Shown in pieces: positions 9,333-19,166 of a stretch of DNA of 33,855 bases. The stretch's first letter is position 1. Each line of letters starts with the position of its first letter. The stretch is taken from contig CAIVPQ010000169.1 of the NCBI GenBank assembly GCA_903907835.1, positions 1 through 33,855 on the forward strand, given 5' to 3'. The stretch is from an uncultured Actinomycetes bacterium. Its GTDB lineage: Bacteria > Actinomycetota > Actinomycetes > S36-B12 > UBA5976. Made by a program: the position numbers and the translations under genes. Under the pieces are notes generated by a model. That model ran no database searches, was not told the DNA's origin, and saw only the letters and a program-made list of their open reading frames with translations.

Positions 9333-10106
9333 ATGGGAATCCTTGATGGCAAAAATATTCTGGTAACTGGTGTTCTAACCGACTCCTCAATCGCATTTCA
9401 TGTGGCTAAGTTGGCGCAGGAGCAAGGCGCGAACGTAGTCCTTTCATCATTTGGCCGTGCTGCTGGCATCACCAAGCGCATTGCTGGTCGCCTCCCACAA
9501 GAAGTGCCTATTGTGCAGTTGGATGTGACTAATCAAGATGACCTAAACAACCTTGCCTCTGCTGTTGGTGAACATGTTCCGTATCTGGATGGGGTTTTGC
9601 ACTCTATCGCTTACGCACCAGAGGCCGCTTTAGGTGGCAACTTCTTAAACACTGAATGGGATGACGTTAAGGTCGCCTTAGAAATCTCCGCCTTTTCACT
9701 CAAGTCGCTCGCTGTCGCCGCTCGTCCATTGATGAAGGAAAAGGGTGGCCAGGTTCTAGGTCTTGACTTTGATGCGACTGTGACATGGCCTTACTACGAC
9801 TGGATGGGCGTCTCAAAGGCTGCCCTTGAGTCAACCTGTCGTTACTTAGCACGCGAACTCGGTGGCGATCAGATTCGCGTGAACCTTGTCGCCGCTGGTC
9901 CGATTTACACCACGGCTGCAAAGAGCATTCCGGGCTTCGACACCTTCGGTCCTATGTGGCAGCGTCGTGCTCCACTGGGATGGGACACCGAAGATCCAAT
10001 TCCAACGGCGAAAGCATGTGTAGGTTTGTTCTCTGACTGGTTCCCGGCAACGACTGGTGAAATCATCCATGTCGATGGTGGCGTTCATTCGCAGGGCGGT
10101 CCCTGA
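9333..10106 (+). CDS. fabI: enoyl-ACP reductase (NADH), FabI/InhA type
   Basis: 257 aa; ILVTGVLTDSSIAFHVAK, LHSIAY, YDWMGVSKAALES (Y-x6-K). Confidence 0.93.
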   Translation: MGILDGKNILVTGVLTDSSIAFHVAKLAQEQGANVVLSSFGRAAGITKRIAGRLPQEVPIVQLDVTNQDDLNNLASAVGEHVPYLDGVLHSIAYAPEAALGGNFLNTEWDDVKVALEISAFSLKSLAVAARPLMKEKGGQVLGLDFDATVTWPYYDWMGVSKAALESTCRYLARELGGDQIRVNLVAAGPIYTTAAKSIPGFDTFGPMWQRRAPLGWDTEDPIPTAKACVGLFSDWFPATTGEIIHVDGGVHSQGGP

Positions 10107-10134
10107 TCCAGGGGTCGAACAGTTGGGATTTCAA

Positions 10135-10920
10135 TTAATCTTTCTTAAACAGACTTCCAGCAATAGCGATTGTCATTCTCTTAGGTGACACCCTTAGAAG
10201 TTGCGCTTGAACTTTGTTGGTATACCCAGAGATCACACTCGGGCGGCTATTTAGCTTGTCAAGCTCTCGCAGAGTGACTCTCACAACCTGTTCGGCTGTT
10301 TGCATGCCAACCATTTTCTTTGAACTAATATCTGCTACAGCCCAGAATTCAGATTCGGTTGCACCTGGACATAGGGCTAATGCCCTTATGTTCGTGCCGC
10401 GCAGTTCACCCCAAAGTGCCTCGGTAAACGAAAGTACGAATGCTTTGGTAGCCGCATAGACAGCCAAATTGGGGACAGGCTGCAGTGCTGCTGTACTCGC
10501 CACATTGACGATTGCGCCGAAGCTTTGCGCCTGCATTGCTGGTAGGAGACCAATCGTGAGATCGACCAAAGTTCCAACATTGAGTTGAATCTCGGCTTGA
10601 ACACGAATGCGGTCTTCGTTAGCGACTTTGTTGTTAGTGGCAAAACCAGCATTGTTAATCAGAATGTCTGTATCAATACCGGTCTGGGCAAGATTTGCAA
10701 TCAACGTGGATCCCGATGTTGGCTGCGAAAGGTCGATTGCAAAATAGCTAACCTTGACCCCGTACTTAGTGCCAATTTCCTCGACTAACGCAACGAGACG
10801 ATCTTCACGGCGAGCAACTAGGACTAAGTTTGTCCCTCGAGCAGCCAATTGATGGGCGAATTCAACTCCAATACCTGCACTAGCCCCCGTAATAAGCGCC
10901 GTTCTGCCGTTGAAGTCCAT
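10135..10920 (-). CDS. SDR family oxidoreductase (DltE-like)
   Basis: 261 aa; TGASAGIG, NNAGFA, YAATKAFVLSF. Confidence 0.88.
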   Translation of the reverse strand: MDFNGRTALITGASAGIGVEFAHQLAARGTNLVLVARREDRLVALVEEIGTKYGVKVSYFAIDLSQPTSGSTLIANLAQTGIDTDILINNAGFATNNKVANEDRIRVQAEIQLNVGTLVDLTIGLLPAMQAQSFGAIVNVASTAALQPVPNLAVYAATKAFVLSFTEALWGELRGTNIRALALCPGATESEFWAVADISSKKMVGMQTAEQVVRVTLRELDKLNSRPSVISGYTNKVQAQLLRVSPKRMTIAIAGSLFKKD

Positions 10921-10936
10921 GGTTATTCGCTTTGCT

Positions 10937-12163
10937 CTAATTCAGTGTGATAGCAGGCGCACTAATCGGAATGCCAGAGGCTGCATCTGCTCGTTCGACC
11001 TGTTCCCGTGTGATGCCAAGAACATACAAGATTGTGTCTAAGTAAGGAGTATTTACGGAAGCGTGAGCGGCGTCACGAACGAATGGTTTTGCATTAAACG
11101 CGATACCTAGAGCGGCTGTATCAAGCATGTCTAGATCATTTGCCCCATCACCAATTGCGATCGTGCGTGAAAGTGGAATGTTGTATAGCTCGGCAAAATC
11201 GCGCAAGGCTTGGGCCTTGGCGGCGCGATCAATGATTGGTCCTGTAAGACCGCCAGTTAACTTGCCATCTTTGATCTCAAGTTTGTTGGCACGGACGTTA
11301 ACAACACCCATGCGTTCAGCGAGCGGCTTAATTACATCAATGAAGCCGCCGCTAACTAAGGCCACTTGATACCCCAGGCGGTTCAATGTGCGACAAAGGG
11401 TAGCCGCACCAGGAGTTAGTGTGATGTCCTCCAAAACTCCTTGGATTGCGGTTTCATCAAGACCAGCAAGCATCCGTACCCGTTCACGCAGAGATTCTTC
11501 AAAGTCAATTTCGCCATTCATAGCGCGGGCCGTTATGTTGGCTACTTGTTCTTCAACGCCAGCGCGCGCGGCTAGTAAATCAATGACCTCATCTTGAATA
11601 AATGTCGAATCGACATCCATCACAATGAGATGGATTCCTCGACGATCAAGACTGGCTTCTTGGACGGCGATGTCAATCGAGTTAGCCCGAGCAACCAGAG
11701 TTAGTTGGTCGCGCAATTCGTGCTTATCCATGCCACCGACCTCGAACTCGATTGCCGTTACTGGGTAACTTGCAACTTGTCGGATTCGGTCAATGTTGCC
11801 CCCAGCGGCTGCAACTGTTGCGGTAATTGCGGCGACTGAACTTGGCACGAGGGGACTGCCCAAAACGGTGACAAGTAATCGTTCGCGCCAGGCATTTAGA
11901 TCATCTTCGGCAACCAATCGGGAATTGACTTGCATCCCGCGAGAATTCGCAAAGTCAGTGGCGCCAGCAATGGCATCCTGGAATGCCTCTTCGGCGTTCC
12001 CAGTTGAATGACCCAACGCTAAACCAAGAACTAAATGACCCTGTAGGACAATCTGTTCAAGTTGGCGAATGACAAGCGGCAAGTCGCTTAAAACGGAAGT
12101 GATACCCGCGGTAACACCAGGCTGGTCTTGTCCGCTGATGGTTAAGACCAATACCTCTGTCAT
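10937..12163 (-). CDS. serB: phosphoserine phosphatase with N-terminal ACT-like domains
   Basis: 408 aa; HAD motif DVDSTFIQDEVID, SGGF, GDGANDLDML. Confidence 0.93.
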   Translation of the reverse strand: MTEVLVLTISGQDQPGVTAGITSVLSDLPLVIRQLEQIVLQGHLVLGLALGHSTGNAEEAFQDAIAGATDFANSRGMQVNSRLVAEDDLNAWRERLLVTVLGSPLVPSSVAAITATVAAAGGNIDRIRQVASYPVTAIEFEVGGMDKHELRDQLTLVARANSIDIAVQEASLDRRGIHLIVMDVDSTFIQDEVIDLLAARAGVEEQVANITARAMNGEIDFEESLRERVRMLAGLDETAIQGVLEDITLTPGAATLCRTLNRLGYQVALVSGGFIDVIKPLAERMGVVNVRANKLEIKDGKLTGGLTGPIIDRAAKAQALRDFAELYNIPLSRTIAIGDGANDLDMLDTAALGIAFNAKPFVRDAAHASVNTPYLDTILYVLGITREQVERADAASGIPISAPAITLN

Positions 12164-12216
12164 GAATAACAGTCTAGAGGTTCAGGTCGCGCAACCTTAA
12201 AAGGCACGAGGCATAA

Positions 12217-12903
12217 CTATTCACTGGCTATGGCACTGAGCAAATTGCGGGCGGTGGAATCAATCTCGTTAAGAATTTCGATTTTGCGCCGATCTGTACT
12301 GGGTGATGAGGCTGAATATGAATTTGTTAGAGCGCCCAATGCCACTACGCGAACACGAGTAGCTTGATCAATGGCATCGAGCTGTCGCTTGGCTATGTGT
12401 GGCGGCAAGTGAATTGGACTGTGTCTTTCTAACTCAGCCTCAATGGACTCGCGGTCACCTAGGAAATGATGTTGAGACAAGAGTTCGGTCGCTCTGGAAA
12501 GATTGTCCAAGAAAGTGCGACGTGAATGACCTGCATCTAGCGGAACAATGGCGTGTTCTTGTTTGCATAGAATCCATGTCCTCGCAGTATTTCGATAGAG
12601 CAGGTGGTCATTACCAATCGCGACCACACCAATTACCAAATCCATGTCGAAAGTCACCTGTGTTGGAACACCACCAAAATCGCCTGGCACCGGAAGCACA
12701 GCCAAACAAGGGTTAGACAATTCGGAAACTAAGCCAATAACCACATCCCAAGACATCTGCTCTTGACCGTATTCCACGTGATTAGATTCAGTTACTGTCT
12801 CGCAGGCATTGAATGCATCGCTTCGTGTTATCACACCAGTTCGTAAGGCATTCAACCAGAGCGTCAAGGCTAAAGCAGAAGGGCGCAAATCTTGTGCAGA
12901 CAT
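12217..12903 (-). CDS. conserved hypothetical protein (actinobacterial-type), unknown function
   Basis: 228 aa intact ORF with good -10/start signal (TAAGGT-N6-ATG); no recognised motif. Confidence 0.7.
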   Translation of the reverse strand: MSAQDLRPSALALTLWLNALRTGVITRSDAFNACETVTESNHVEYGQEQMSWDVVIGLVSELSNPCLAVLPVPGDFGGVPTQVTFDMDLVIGVVAIGNDHLLYRNTARTWILCKQEHAIVPLDAGHSRRTFLDNLSRATELLSQHHFLGDRESIEAELERHSPIHLPPHIAKRQLDAIDQATRVRVVALGALTNSYSASSPSTDRRKIEILNEIDSTARNLLSAIASE

Positions 12904-12953
12904 GTAGTTACCTTACGACAAAATCCGAGCGGTACTCGCGATAGGTTATCAGA

Positions 12954-13766
12954 GTGACCTCATTGATTTCCTTGGCAGATGTGTCAGTGGTACGCGCAGA
13001 AAATCCCATTCTCAACAAAGTGTCTTGGCAAGTAAGCGATGGTCAACGTTGGGTCATAATGGGGCCAAATGGTTCTGGCAAAACAACACTTATGCAAGTT
13101 TGCTCCGGATATATTTATCCCACTACTGGTGTTGCAGAGGTTCTCGGATATCAAATTGGTAAAGACAATGTTTCCGAGCTTCGAACGCAAATAGGAATTT
13201 CAAGTTCAGCGATTTCAGCCATTTTGCCCCCAAATGAAAAAGTCCTAGATGTTGTATTAACTGCAGCCTATGGCTTGACTGAACGTTGGCATGAAGATTA
13301 CGAACAGGTCGATATTGATCGCGCACAGCAGATGATTGAAACTTGGGGTCTTGCCGATATGGCAAAGCGCACTATCGGTAGTTTGTCCGAAGGTGAGCGC
13401 AAACGAGTTTTAATTGCTCGATCCCTGATGAATGATCCAGAAATTCTCATGCTCGATGAACCAGCGGCCGGACTTGACGTTGCAGGTCGAGAGGATCTCG
13501 TTTCTCGGCTATCCGCTTTAGCCGAAGACCCACTTTCGCCAATTTTGATTTTGGTTACTCATCACGTTGAAGAGATTCCGCCGAATTTCACTCATGCACT
13601 GCTCATGTCCCAGGGAAGCATCTCAAGTGTCGGCCCGGTTCACGAGGTGATTGCCAGTGAGCCAATGTCTCAGGCATTCGGAGTTCCTCTTGGAGTTGAA
13701 TTTGGTGATGACCGTTGGTACGCCCGCGGTCGTACCCCAAGCCGAGGGCGAAGAGCCAGAAACTGA
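12954..13766 (+). CDS. ABC transporter ATP-binding protein (orphan ATPase)
   Basis: 270 aa; GPNGSGKTT, LSEGERKR, LMLDEPAAGLD; no adjacent permease; GTG start. Confidence 0.9.
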   Translation: MTSLISLADVSVVRAENPILNKVSWQVSDGQRWVIMGPNGSGKTTLMQVCSGYIYPTTGVAEVLGYQIGKDNVSELRTQIGISSSAISAILPPNEKVLDVVLTAAYGLTERWHEDYEQVDIDRAQQMIETWGLADMAKRTIGSLSEGERKRVLIARSLMNDPEILMLDEPAAGLDVAGREDLVSRLSALAEDPLSPILILVTHHVEEIPPNFTHALLMSQGSISSVGPVHEVIASEPMSQAFGVPLGVEFGDDRWYARGRTPSRGRRARN

Positions 13767-13842
13767 TAATTGCTGGTATTCGTTGAAATAAAAGGCGAAC
13801 GGTTACAGTCCCAGTTGGCAATTAGGTGACACAATAACAAAT

Positions 13843-14394
13843 GTGACTGAATTTGATGTTAGCGAAATTACCGAGGCTGAAACGTCCTGGTTGACCCATG
13901 AAGAAATGGATTTAGCTCGTCAGCGCTTGCCGATCGTTTATGTGGACGCAATTCCAGTACGCGTTAACGAACGTGGCGAAGTGACCAGTGTTGGCTTGCT
14001 TTTGCGCGCTCGTCCAGATGGATCTATCAGTCGTGCCGTAATCTCGGGTCGAGTTTTGTATGGCGAACGAATTCGCGACGCAATCATGCGCCACATTGAA
14101 AAAGATCTTGGCGCGATGGCTTTGCCTCAAGTGCCAGCTAGTCCCGCGCCGTTCACTATCGCGGAGTATTTTCCAGATCCTGAAGTGTCAGGCTTCCATG
14201 ATCCGCGTCAACATGCGGTGTCTCTAGTCTTCGTGGTGCCAGTGAAAGGCGACTGTGAACCAAGTCATAACGCACTCGATTTAGTTTGGCTCAAGCCACA
14301 AGAGGTTATCTCCGATAATGTGCGCGCCGAGATGACTGGCGGACAAGATTTGCTCGTTCGACTAGCCCTCGCACATGTGGGGCAGTTGCCTTAA
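13843..14394 (+). CDS. Nudix-fold protein (DUF4916-like) with degenerate Nudix box
   Basis: 183 aa; GRVLYGERIRDAIMRHIEKDLGA aligns to GX5EX7REUXEEXGU but lacks the catalytic RE/EE glutamates. Confidence 0.75.
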   Translation: MTEFDVSEITEAETSWLTHEEMDLARQRLPIVYVDAIPVRVNERGEVTSVGLLLRARPDGSISRAVISGRVLYGERIRDAIMRHIEKDLGAMALPQVPASPAPFTIAEYFPDPEVSGFHDPRQHAVSLVFVVPVKGDCEPSHNALDLVWLKPQEVISDNVRAEMTGGQDLLVRLALAHVGQLP

Positions 14395-14396
14395 TC

Positions 14397-14882
14397 GTGG
14401 CTCAAAGCGACGGTGATGGTTGGCATGACTGCCAATGTGGTTCTCGACATTGGGGTCGCCATGGAGCCGCAGGTGTATTAGTAGTCAACCCAAATACTTT
14501 GAAAGTTTTACTGCAGTTACGCGCTCCTTGGACGCATGGTGGACAAACTTGGGGGATACCGGGCGGCGCTAGAGACTCTCATGAGACAGATTTAGAGGCT
14601 GCGCTTAGAGAGATCCAAGAGGAACTGGGAATCACTCAACATTGCCTCAGGATAATTCATGAAAAGGCTTTCTCAATTCACGGCGAATGGAAGTACCACA
14701 CCGTAGTAGCAGTGATAACCGAAGAAGCCGTATTCATTCACAACGAAGAATCGATCGAAGCAGGTTGGTTTGCACTAGATGAAGTGGACAATTTAGAACT
14801 TCATCAGGGATTTGCGAGTGGCTGGCCCCAACTTAAAGAAGACTTAATCGCCCTAATCTCAAATTTTTCGCGCACTGAATGA
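14397..14882 (+). CDS. NUDIX hydrolase
   Basis: 161 aa; intact Nudix box GARDSHETDLEAALREIQEELGI; start 2 nt after previous stop. Confidence 0.9.
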   Translation: MAQSDGDGWHDCQCGSRHWGRHGAAGVLVVNPNTLKVLLQLRAPWTHGGQTWGIPGGARDSHETDLEAALREIQEELGITQHCLRIIHEKAFSIHGEWKYHTVVAVITEEAVFIHNEESIEAGWFALDEVDNLELHQGFASGWPQLKEDLIALISNFSRTE

Positions 14883-15545
14883 ATGAATTGTGTGACCAAG
14901 ACGGATGGCCCTGCGGTGATATGAGGTATCAGGAACTTCAAATCCACCTACGCTAAGATCGAAATCCTGACGATGGGTGAATACCTGTTGAACATGTTGC
15001 GCATAGCCATCGTGATCAGTGGCAATTCGGATTATTCCGTCGGGAACAAGCACCCGATGAATTATCGCCAAGAAATCCTCTTGGATAACCCTTCGTTTAT
15101 GGTGCCGCGCTTTCGGCCAAGGATCGGGGAACAAAATGTGGACTTCACTTACAGACTGATCGGCAAGTTGATCTTGGAGAACCGTTATGCCGTCTCCCAA
15201 ATGCACTAGCGCATTGGAGAAACTGCCATTGTCAATCATCTCTGCCACATCGCAGATGCCAGCAGTGTGCACATCTATAGCAAGAACGGCCCAATCTGGC
15301 TGGTTTTCAAGCATGGCTCGTGTGTGATCACCCATTCCACAACCAAAGTCCACAACTACGAAATCGCGTCTTAAAGTGATCCGCAGGTCAAGGGGAGAAC
15401 CCTGATTGGCCACATCGAGCCGGGGAATTATTGATTCAAGCAGTTCTTTACGACGTAGTGAAAGTCGCCCATGCCTCGCGTGGAATGTGCGAATGTGTGG
15501 CATCTTTTGCGCATCGCTGATTGTTAGTGTGTCCGCGCTGGTCAT
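14859..15545 (-). CDS. trmB: tRNA (guanine-N7-)-methyltransferase
   Basis: Motifs VDFGCGMGDHTRAML, IDVHTAG, ILFPDPWPKARHHKRR; ORF track starts at TTG 15572, but ATG 15545 is preceded by TAATCT-N7. Confidence 0.92.
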   Translation of the reverse strand: MTSADTLTISDAQKMPHIRTFHARHGRLSLRRKELLESIIPRLDVANQGSPLDLRITLRRDFVVVDFGCGMGDHTRAMLENQPDWAVLAIDVHTAGICDVAEMIDNGSFSNALVHLGDGITVLQDQLADQSVSEVHILFPDPWPKARHHKRRVIQEDFLAIIHRVLVPDGIIRIATDHDGYAQHVQQVFTHRQDFDLSVGGFEVPDTSYHRRAIRLGHTIHSFSARKI

Positions 15546-15602
15546 ACCTGTGAGATTACCTTGTGTGGTCAAAGAGGTTTGACCAGGCTTTACGCTTTGA
15601 GC

Positions 15603-16262
15603 ATGACACTATTTGGGCAAGTGCCGACGGACTGGCAGCTGCCATTGCAAAATGTGCGGTCCAATATTGATCAAATCGAAAGTGTCATTCGTGAGCAACG
15701 GTCTGCGGGTTTAGAGATTGTTCCTGATAGTGGAAATGTTTTCCAGGCCCTAACAATTCTTCCGAATCAGGTTCGGGTCGTTATCTTGGGTCAGGACCCT
15801 TACCCAAATCCGTTACATGCTTGTGGTTTGAGTTTCTCTGTTCCTTCAGGGACAAATCCCATGCCACCAACACTGCGAAATATTCTCAAGGAAATTAAGG
15901 TCGATATCGGCATCACGCAGGTCCAGGATGGTGATCTGACTCCTTGGATGCAGCAAGGGGTAATGCTTTTAAACAGAGTTTTAACGACGGTGGCCCATAA
16001 ATCAGACTCACACCGAAAAATCGGTTGGCAAACGATCACAGAGCGAATTCTCGAAACAATTGTGCAAAGCAATCCGAACGTCATAGCCATACTCTGGGGT
16101 AACCAAGCTTTGGAAGTAAGACAATTCTTTAAGCCTGAGAATGTGATTTTATCTGCCCATCCGAGCCCGCTTAGTGCATATCGGGGATTCACGGGATCTG
16201 AGCCTTTTTCTCAGGTAAACCAGATTCTTGTTAACAGGGGAGAAGTCCCAATCATCTGGTAG
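15603..16262 (+). CDS. ung: uracil-DNA glycosylase (family 1)
   Basis: Motifs GQDPYPNPLHACGLSFSVP and HPSPLSAYRG; ORF opens at 15561 but ATG 15603 fits the family N-terminus and TACGCT-N6-ATG. Confidence 0.94.
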   Translation: MTLFGQVPTDWQLPLQNVRSNIDQIESVIREQRSAGLEIVPDSGNVFQALTILPNQVRVVILGQDPYPNPLHACGLSFSVPSGTNPMPPTLRNILKEIKVDIGITQVQDGDLTPWMQQGVMLLNRVLTTVAHKSDSHRKIGWQTITERILETIVQSNPNVIAILWGNQALEVRQFFKPENVILSAHPSPLSAYRGFTGSEPFSQVNQILVNRGEVPIIW

Positions 16263-16319
16263 CAAACTCTAGATTGACTAAGCCTTTAAAAAGGTTCTGA
16301 AAAGGGCTATGTTAGAAAC

Positions 16320-16877
16320 ATGACTGTTTTATGGATTGTTTTAGGTATCGGCGCAGCACTAGTTCTGTTTGCAATCGCACAGTACAACAATTTGCAGCGC
16401 TTAAATGTGAATGCATCTGAGGGGTTTTCCCAAATCGAAGTACAGCTGCAACGACGCGCTGATCTAATTCCTAATCTGGTTGAGACTGTTAAGGGTTACG
16501 CCTCTCACGAAAGCACAACTTTCGAAAAGGTTGTTCAAGCCCGAGCACTAGCCACAAGTGCGCATAGTGTTGCTGAGGTAGCTGCGGCAGATAACACCTT
16601 AACTCAGGCCCTTCGTGGATTGCTCGCTGTGAGTGAGGCATATCCTGATCTAAAGGCATCAAGTAACTTCTTGTCGCTACAAGAAGAACTCTCTACGACA
16701 GAAAACAAGATTGGTTTTGCGCGCCAGTACTACAACGACAATGTGCGCAAGCTTAATCAGGCAATTGTCACCTTCCCAGGAAACTTTTTTGCCGGTGTAG
16801 CAAATGTTGTCGCCCGAGAGTTTTATGAGGTCAGTGATCCAGGCAAACGGGATGTTCCTGACGTCAGCTTTAGTTAG
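16320..16877 (+). CDS. LemA family protein
   Basis: 185 aa; N-terminal TM then YNNLQRLNVNASEGFSQIEVQLQRRADLIPNLVETVKGYASHE. Confidence 0.94.
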   Translation: MTVLWIVLGIGAALVLFAIAQYNNLQRLNVNASEGFSQIEVQLQRRADLIPNLVETVKGYASHESTTFEKVVQARALATSAHSVAEVAAADNTLTQALRGLLAVSEAYPDLKASSNFLSLQEELSTTENKIGFARQYYNDNVRKLNQAIVTFPGNFFAGVANVVAREFYEVSDPGKRDVPDVSFS

Positions 16878-16889
16878 TAGCTGAAAATC

Positions 16890-17807
16890 TTGACTGATTT
16901 TCGTGATTTACAAGCGGGCAACAAGCGAAAGACCCTTCTCCTTTTAGCGCTTATGGGCAGTCTGACCGCAGTTGCGATTTATGCAGCCGCGGTCTACACC
17001 GGTCAGACCAGCGTCGGCATTGTTCCAATAGCCATCGGAATTTCTGTGGCTGGAGTCTGGGGTTCTTACTACGGATCAGACAAGATCGTCCTCACAATGA
17101 CCGGTGCCAGAGTTATCGACCACGACAGTGCGCCTCAACTATTTAACCTTGTTCAAGAAATTACGATCGCTGCCGGTTTACCTATGCCAAAAATTGCCAT
17201 AGTGGAAGATGCTGCCCCTAACGCATTCGCTACGGGCCGTGATCCAGAACACGCCGTTATTGCTTTTACCACTGGAATTCTCAATGTGATGGATCGCGAT
17301 CAACTACAAGGTGTAACCGCTCATGAACTAGCACATGTGGCTAACCGAGACACGTTAGTTAGTGCAGTTGCCGCTACGACTGCCGGTGCAATCGCGCTAT
17401 TGAGCGATCTGGTAATTCGAATCACTTTTTGGACTGGTGGCAATCGTCGCGACGATCAGGGTGGCGGGGGTGGAAACCCGATTGTTATGGTTGCGGCTAT
17501 TTTGGCGTTGATACTTGCTCCCATCGCTGCACTGCTACTCAAAGCCGCTGTCTCGCGAAATCGTGAGGCACTTGCGGATGCCACTGCAGTTTCATTCACT
17601 CGTAATCCAACGGGGCTGCGACGAGCCTTGGAAGAGTTAGCCAAAGACGATACTGTCGTGCAGCAACGTTCCAATGCTGTGGCACATATTTGGATTGAGT
17701 CTCCACTCGATGACAGCACTACATCCAAACTTTTTGCATCTCACCCGCCAATTGAGTCGCGTATTGCAGCCCTAAAAAGTATGGAAAACCCTGGTTCTGC
17801 AATCTAA
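16890..17807 (+). CDS. htpX: M48 family metalloprotease, HtpX-like
   Basis: 305 aa; HELAH zinc motif, TM segments, adjacent to LemA; TTG start. Confidence 0.92.
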   Translation: MTDFRDLQAGNKRKTLLLLALMGSLTAVAIYAAAVYTGQTSVGIVPIAIGISVAGVWGSYYGSDKIVLTMTGARVIDHDSAPQLFNLVQEITIAAGLPMPKIAIVEDAAPNAFATGRDPEHAVIAFTTGILNVMDRDQLQGVTAHELAHVANRDTLVSAVAATTAGAIALLSDLVIRITFWTGGNRRDDQGGGGGNPIVMVAAILALILAPIAALLLKAAVSRNREALADATAVSFTRNPTGLRRALEELAKDDTVVQQRSNAVAHIWIESPLDDSTTSKLFASHPPIESRIAALKSMENPGSAI

Positions 17808-17860
17808 AACATACTGAGTTACCAATGTTTAAGAACTTCGCCTTTGGGTATCAACTCTGA

Positions 17861-17906
17861 GATGGATGTAGCGGCGATGGGGAAATCGCCACCTCAAACA
17901 TCTATC
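17861..17906 (+). other. nested hairpin in convergent intergenic region (candidate structured RNA)
   Basis: Outer arms GATGGATGT(17861-17869)/ACATCTATC(17898-17906); inner GGCGAT(17873-17878)/ATCGCC(17885-17890) with GGGGAA loop. Confidence 0.45.
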
Positions 17907-18025
17907 AGATGGGCTGTGGGCGAGGGGTAGTTTATCGGCGACATCGACGTGTGTGTTGGCCTTCCTTTTGTCGGTGTGCGGGGACGCCAAACCTTCGTCC
18001 ACAGTTCCTATCTTTGAATTCTTGT

Positions 18026-18934
18026 CTATTTGGTTTTGGCGTTGCGCCTAACGCGCTCGTGTTGATCGGTGCAATTCGTTGACAAGTTATCTTCTGCGCA
18101 ATTTGCACAAAGCAGGATCAGTTTTCGACACTCCAAATTAGCGCAGTTGTAAAATTTACTTGTTGGCGCCGAACACCGTTCGCACTCGCCGATAACTTTT
18201 GAATCGGCTGAAAATTCATGATTCATTCGCTTATCAAAAATGTAGAGCGAACCTTCCCAAAGGCCTTCATCGCCGAATTCCTCGCCATAGCGAACAATGC
18301 CACCTTCAATTTGATAGACCTCATTGAATCCCCGTGTCTTCATAACTGAGGAGAGCACTTCACACCGAATGCCACCTGTGCAATAGGTAACTATTGGCTT
18401 ATCTTTCAGGTGGTCGTACTTGCCGCTTTCAAACTCGGCTACGAAATCGTGGGTAGTCTCCACATCTGGAACGATTGCATTCTTGAACTTTCCAATCTGT
18501 GCTTCGAATGCATTGCGCCCATCAAAGAACACCACTTCATCCCCGCGTTCGGCAACCAATGCGTTAACTTCGGCAGGCTTTAAATGAATGCCGCCACCGA
18601 CTACACCACGCTCGTTGACTACCAATTCACCCGGAGCGCCGAAGGTCACTATTTCGTCTCGCACTCGCACCTTTAGTTTCGGAAAATCCTGTCCAGTACC
18701 ATCAGACCACTTAAAGTCAATCTTTCGAAAGCCTGGGAACTCTTTGGTCTTGTTGATGTAGGACTTCAAATCGTTCATGTCGCCCCCTAGAGTCCCATTA
18801 ATCCCATGATGAGAGATGATTATGCGACCTAATAAGTTGAACCGCTCGCATAGGTCACGCTGCCACAGACGAACTGCTTCAGGATCCGCAATCGGAGTGA
18901 ATGCGTAATAGAGGATGACTTTTGGAATGGACAC
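18026..18934 (-). CDS. trhO: rhodanese-domain tRNA uridine(34) hydroxylase TrhO (YceA)
   Basis: 302 aa; [27 protein letters not shown] active-site loop, C-terminal Cys-rich region; GTG start. Confidence 0.9.
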   Translation of the reverse strand: MSIPKVILYYAFTPIADPEAVRLWQRDLCERFNLLGRIIISHHGINGTLGGDMNDLKSYINKTKEFPGFRKIDFKWSDGTGQDFPKLKVRVRDEIVTFGAPGELVVNERGVVGGGIHLKPAEVNALVAERGDEVVFFDGRNAFEAQIGKFKNAIVPDVETTHDFVAEFESGKYDHLKDKPIVTYCTGGIRCEVLSSVMKTRGFNEVYQIEGGIVRYGEEFGDEGLWEGSLYIFDKRMNHEFSADSKVIGECERCSAPTSKFYNCANLECRKLILLCANCAEDNLSTNCTDQHERVRRNAKTK

Positions 18935-18976
18935 AGGTGAATTCTAGCTCTGCGCCGCGGTTTCTTAATAAGTGTG

Positions 18977-19060
18977 TGTCCGGAGGGGGACTTGAACCCC
19001 CATCCCCGTGAAGGGACTAGCACCTCAAGCTAGCGCGTCTGCCTATTCCGCCACCCGGAC
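18977..19060 (-). tRNA. tRNA-Leu (anticodon GAG)
   Basis: Acceptor GTCCGGG/TCCGGAC, anticodon arm CTAGC-TTGAGGT-GCTAG, long variable arm, T-arm GGGGG-TTCAAGT-CCCCC; CCA not encoded. Confidence 0.93.
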
Positions 19061-19166
19061 TGGGTTGCTGGTTTATCCAGCCTCGTAAGAATACCCAAGA
19101 TAGGGTCTAGTCTCAAATGAGAGCACATTGCAGCGAACATGTGCACTAATAGGACAGACTTGGACA

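Noticed and set aside
12954-13766. Complete ABC importer operon
   Set aside because: No permease or binding-protein gene flanks this ATPase; neighbours are a hypothetical protein and Nudix-fold genes.
17808-18025. Known ncRNA (SRP RNA, 6S, tmRNA, 6C, c-di-GMP or ydaO riboswitch)
   Set aside because: I could not find the signature motifs of these classes on either strand; convergent placement also argues against a cis-riboswitch.
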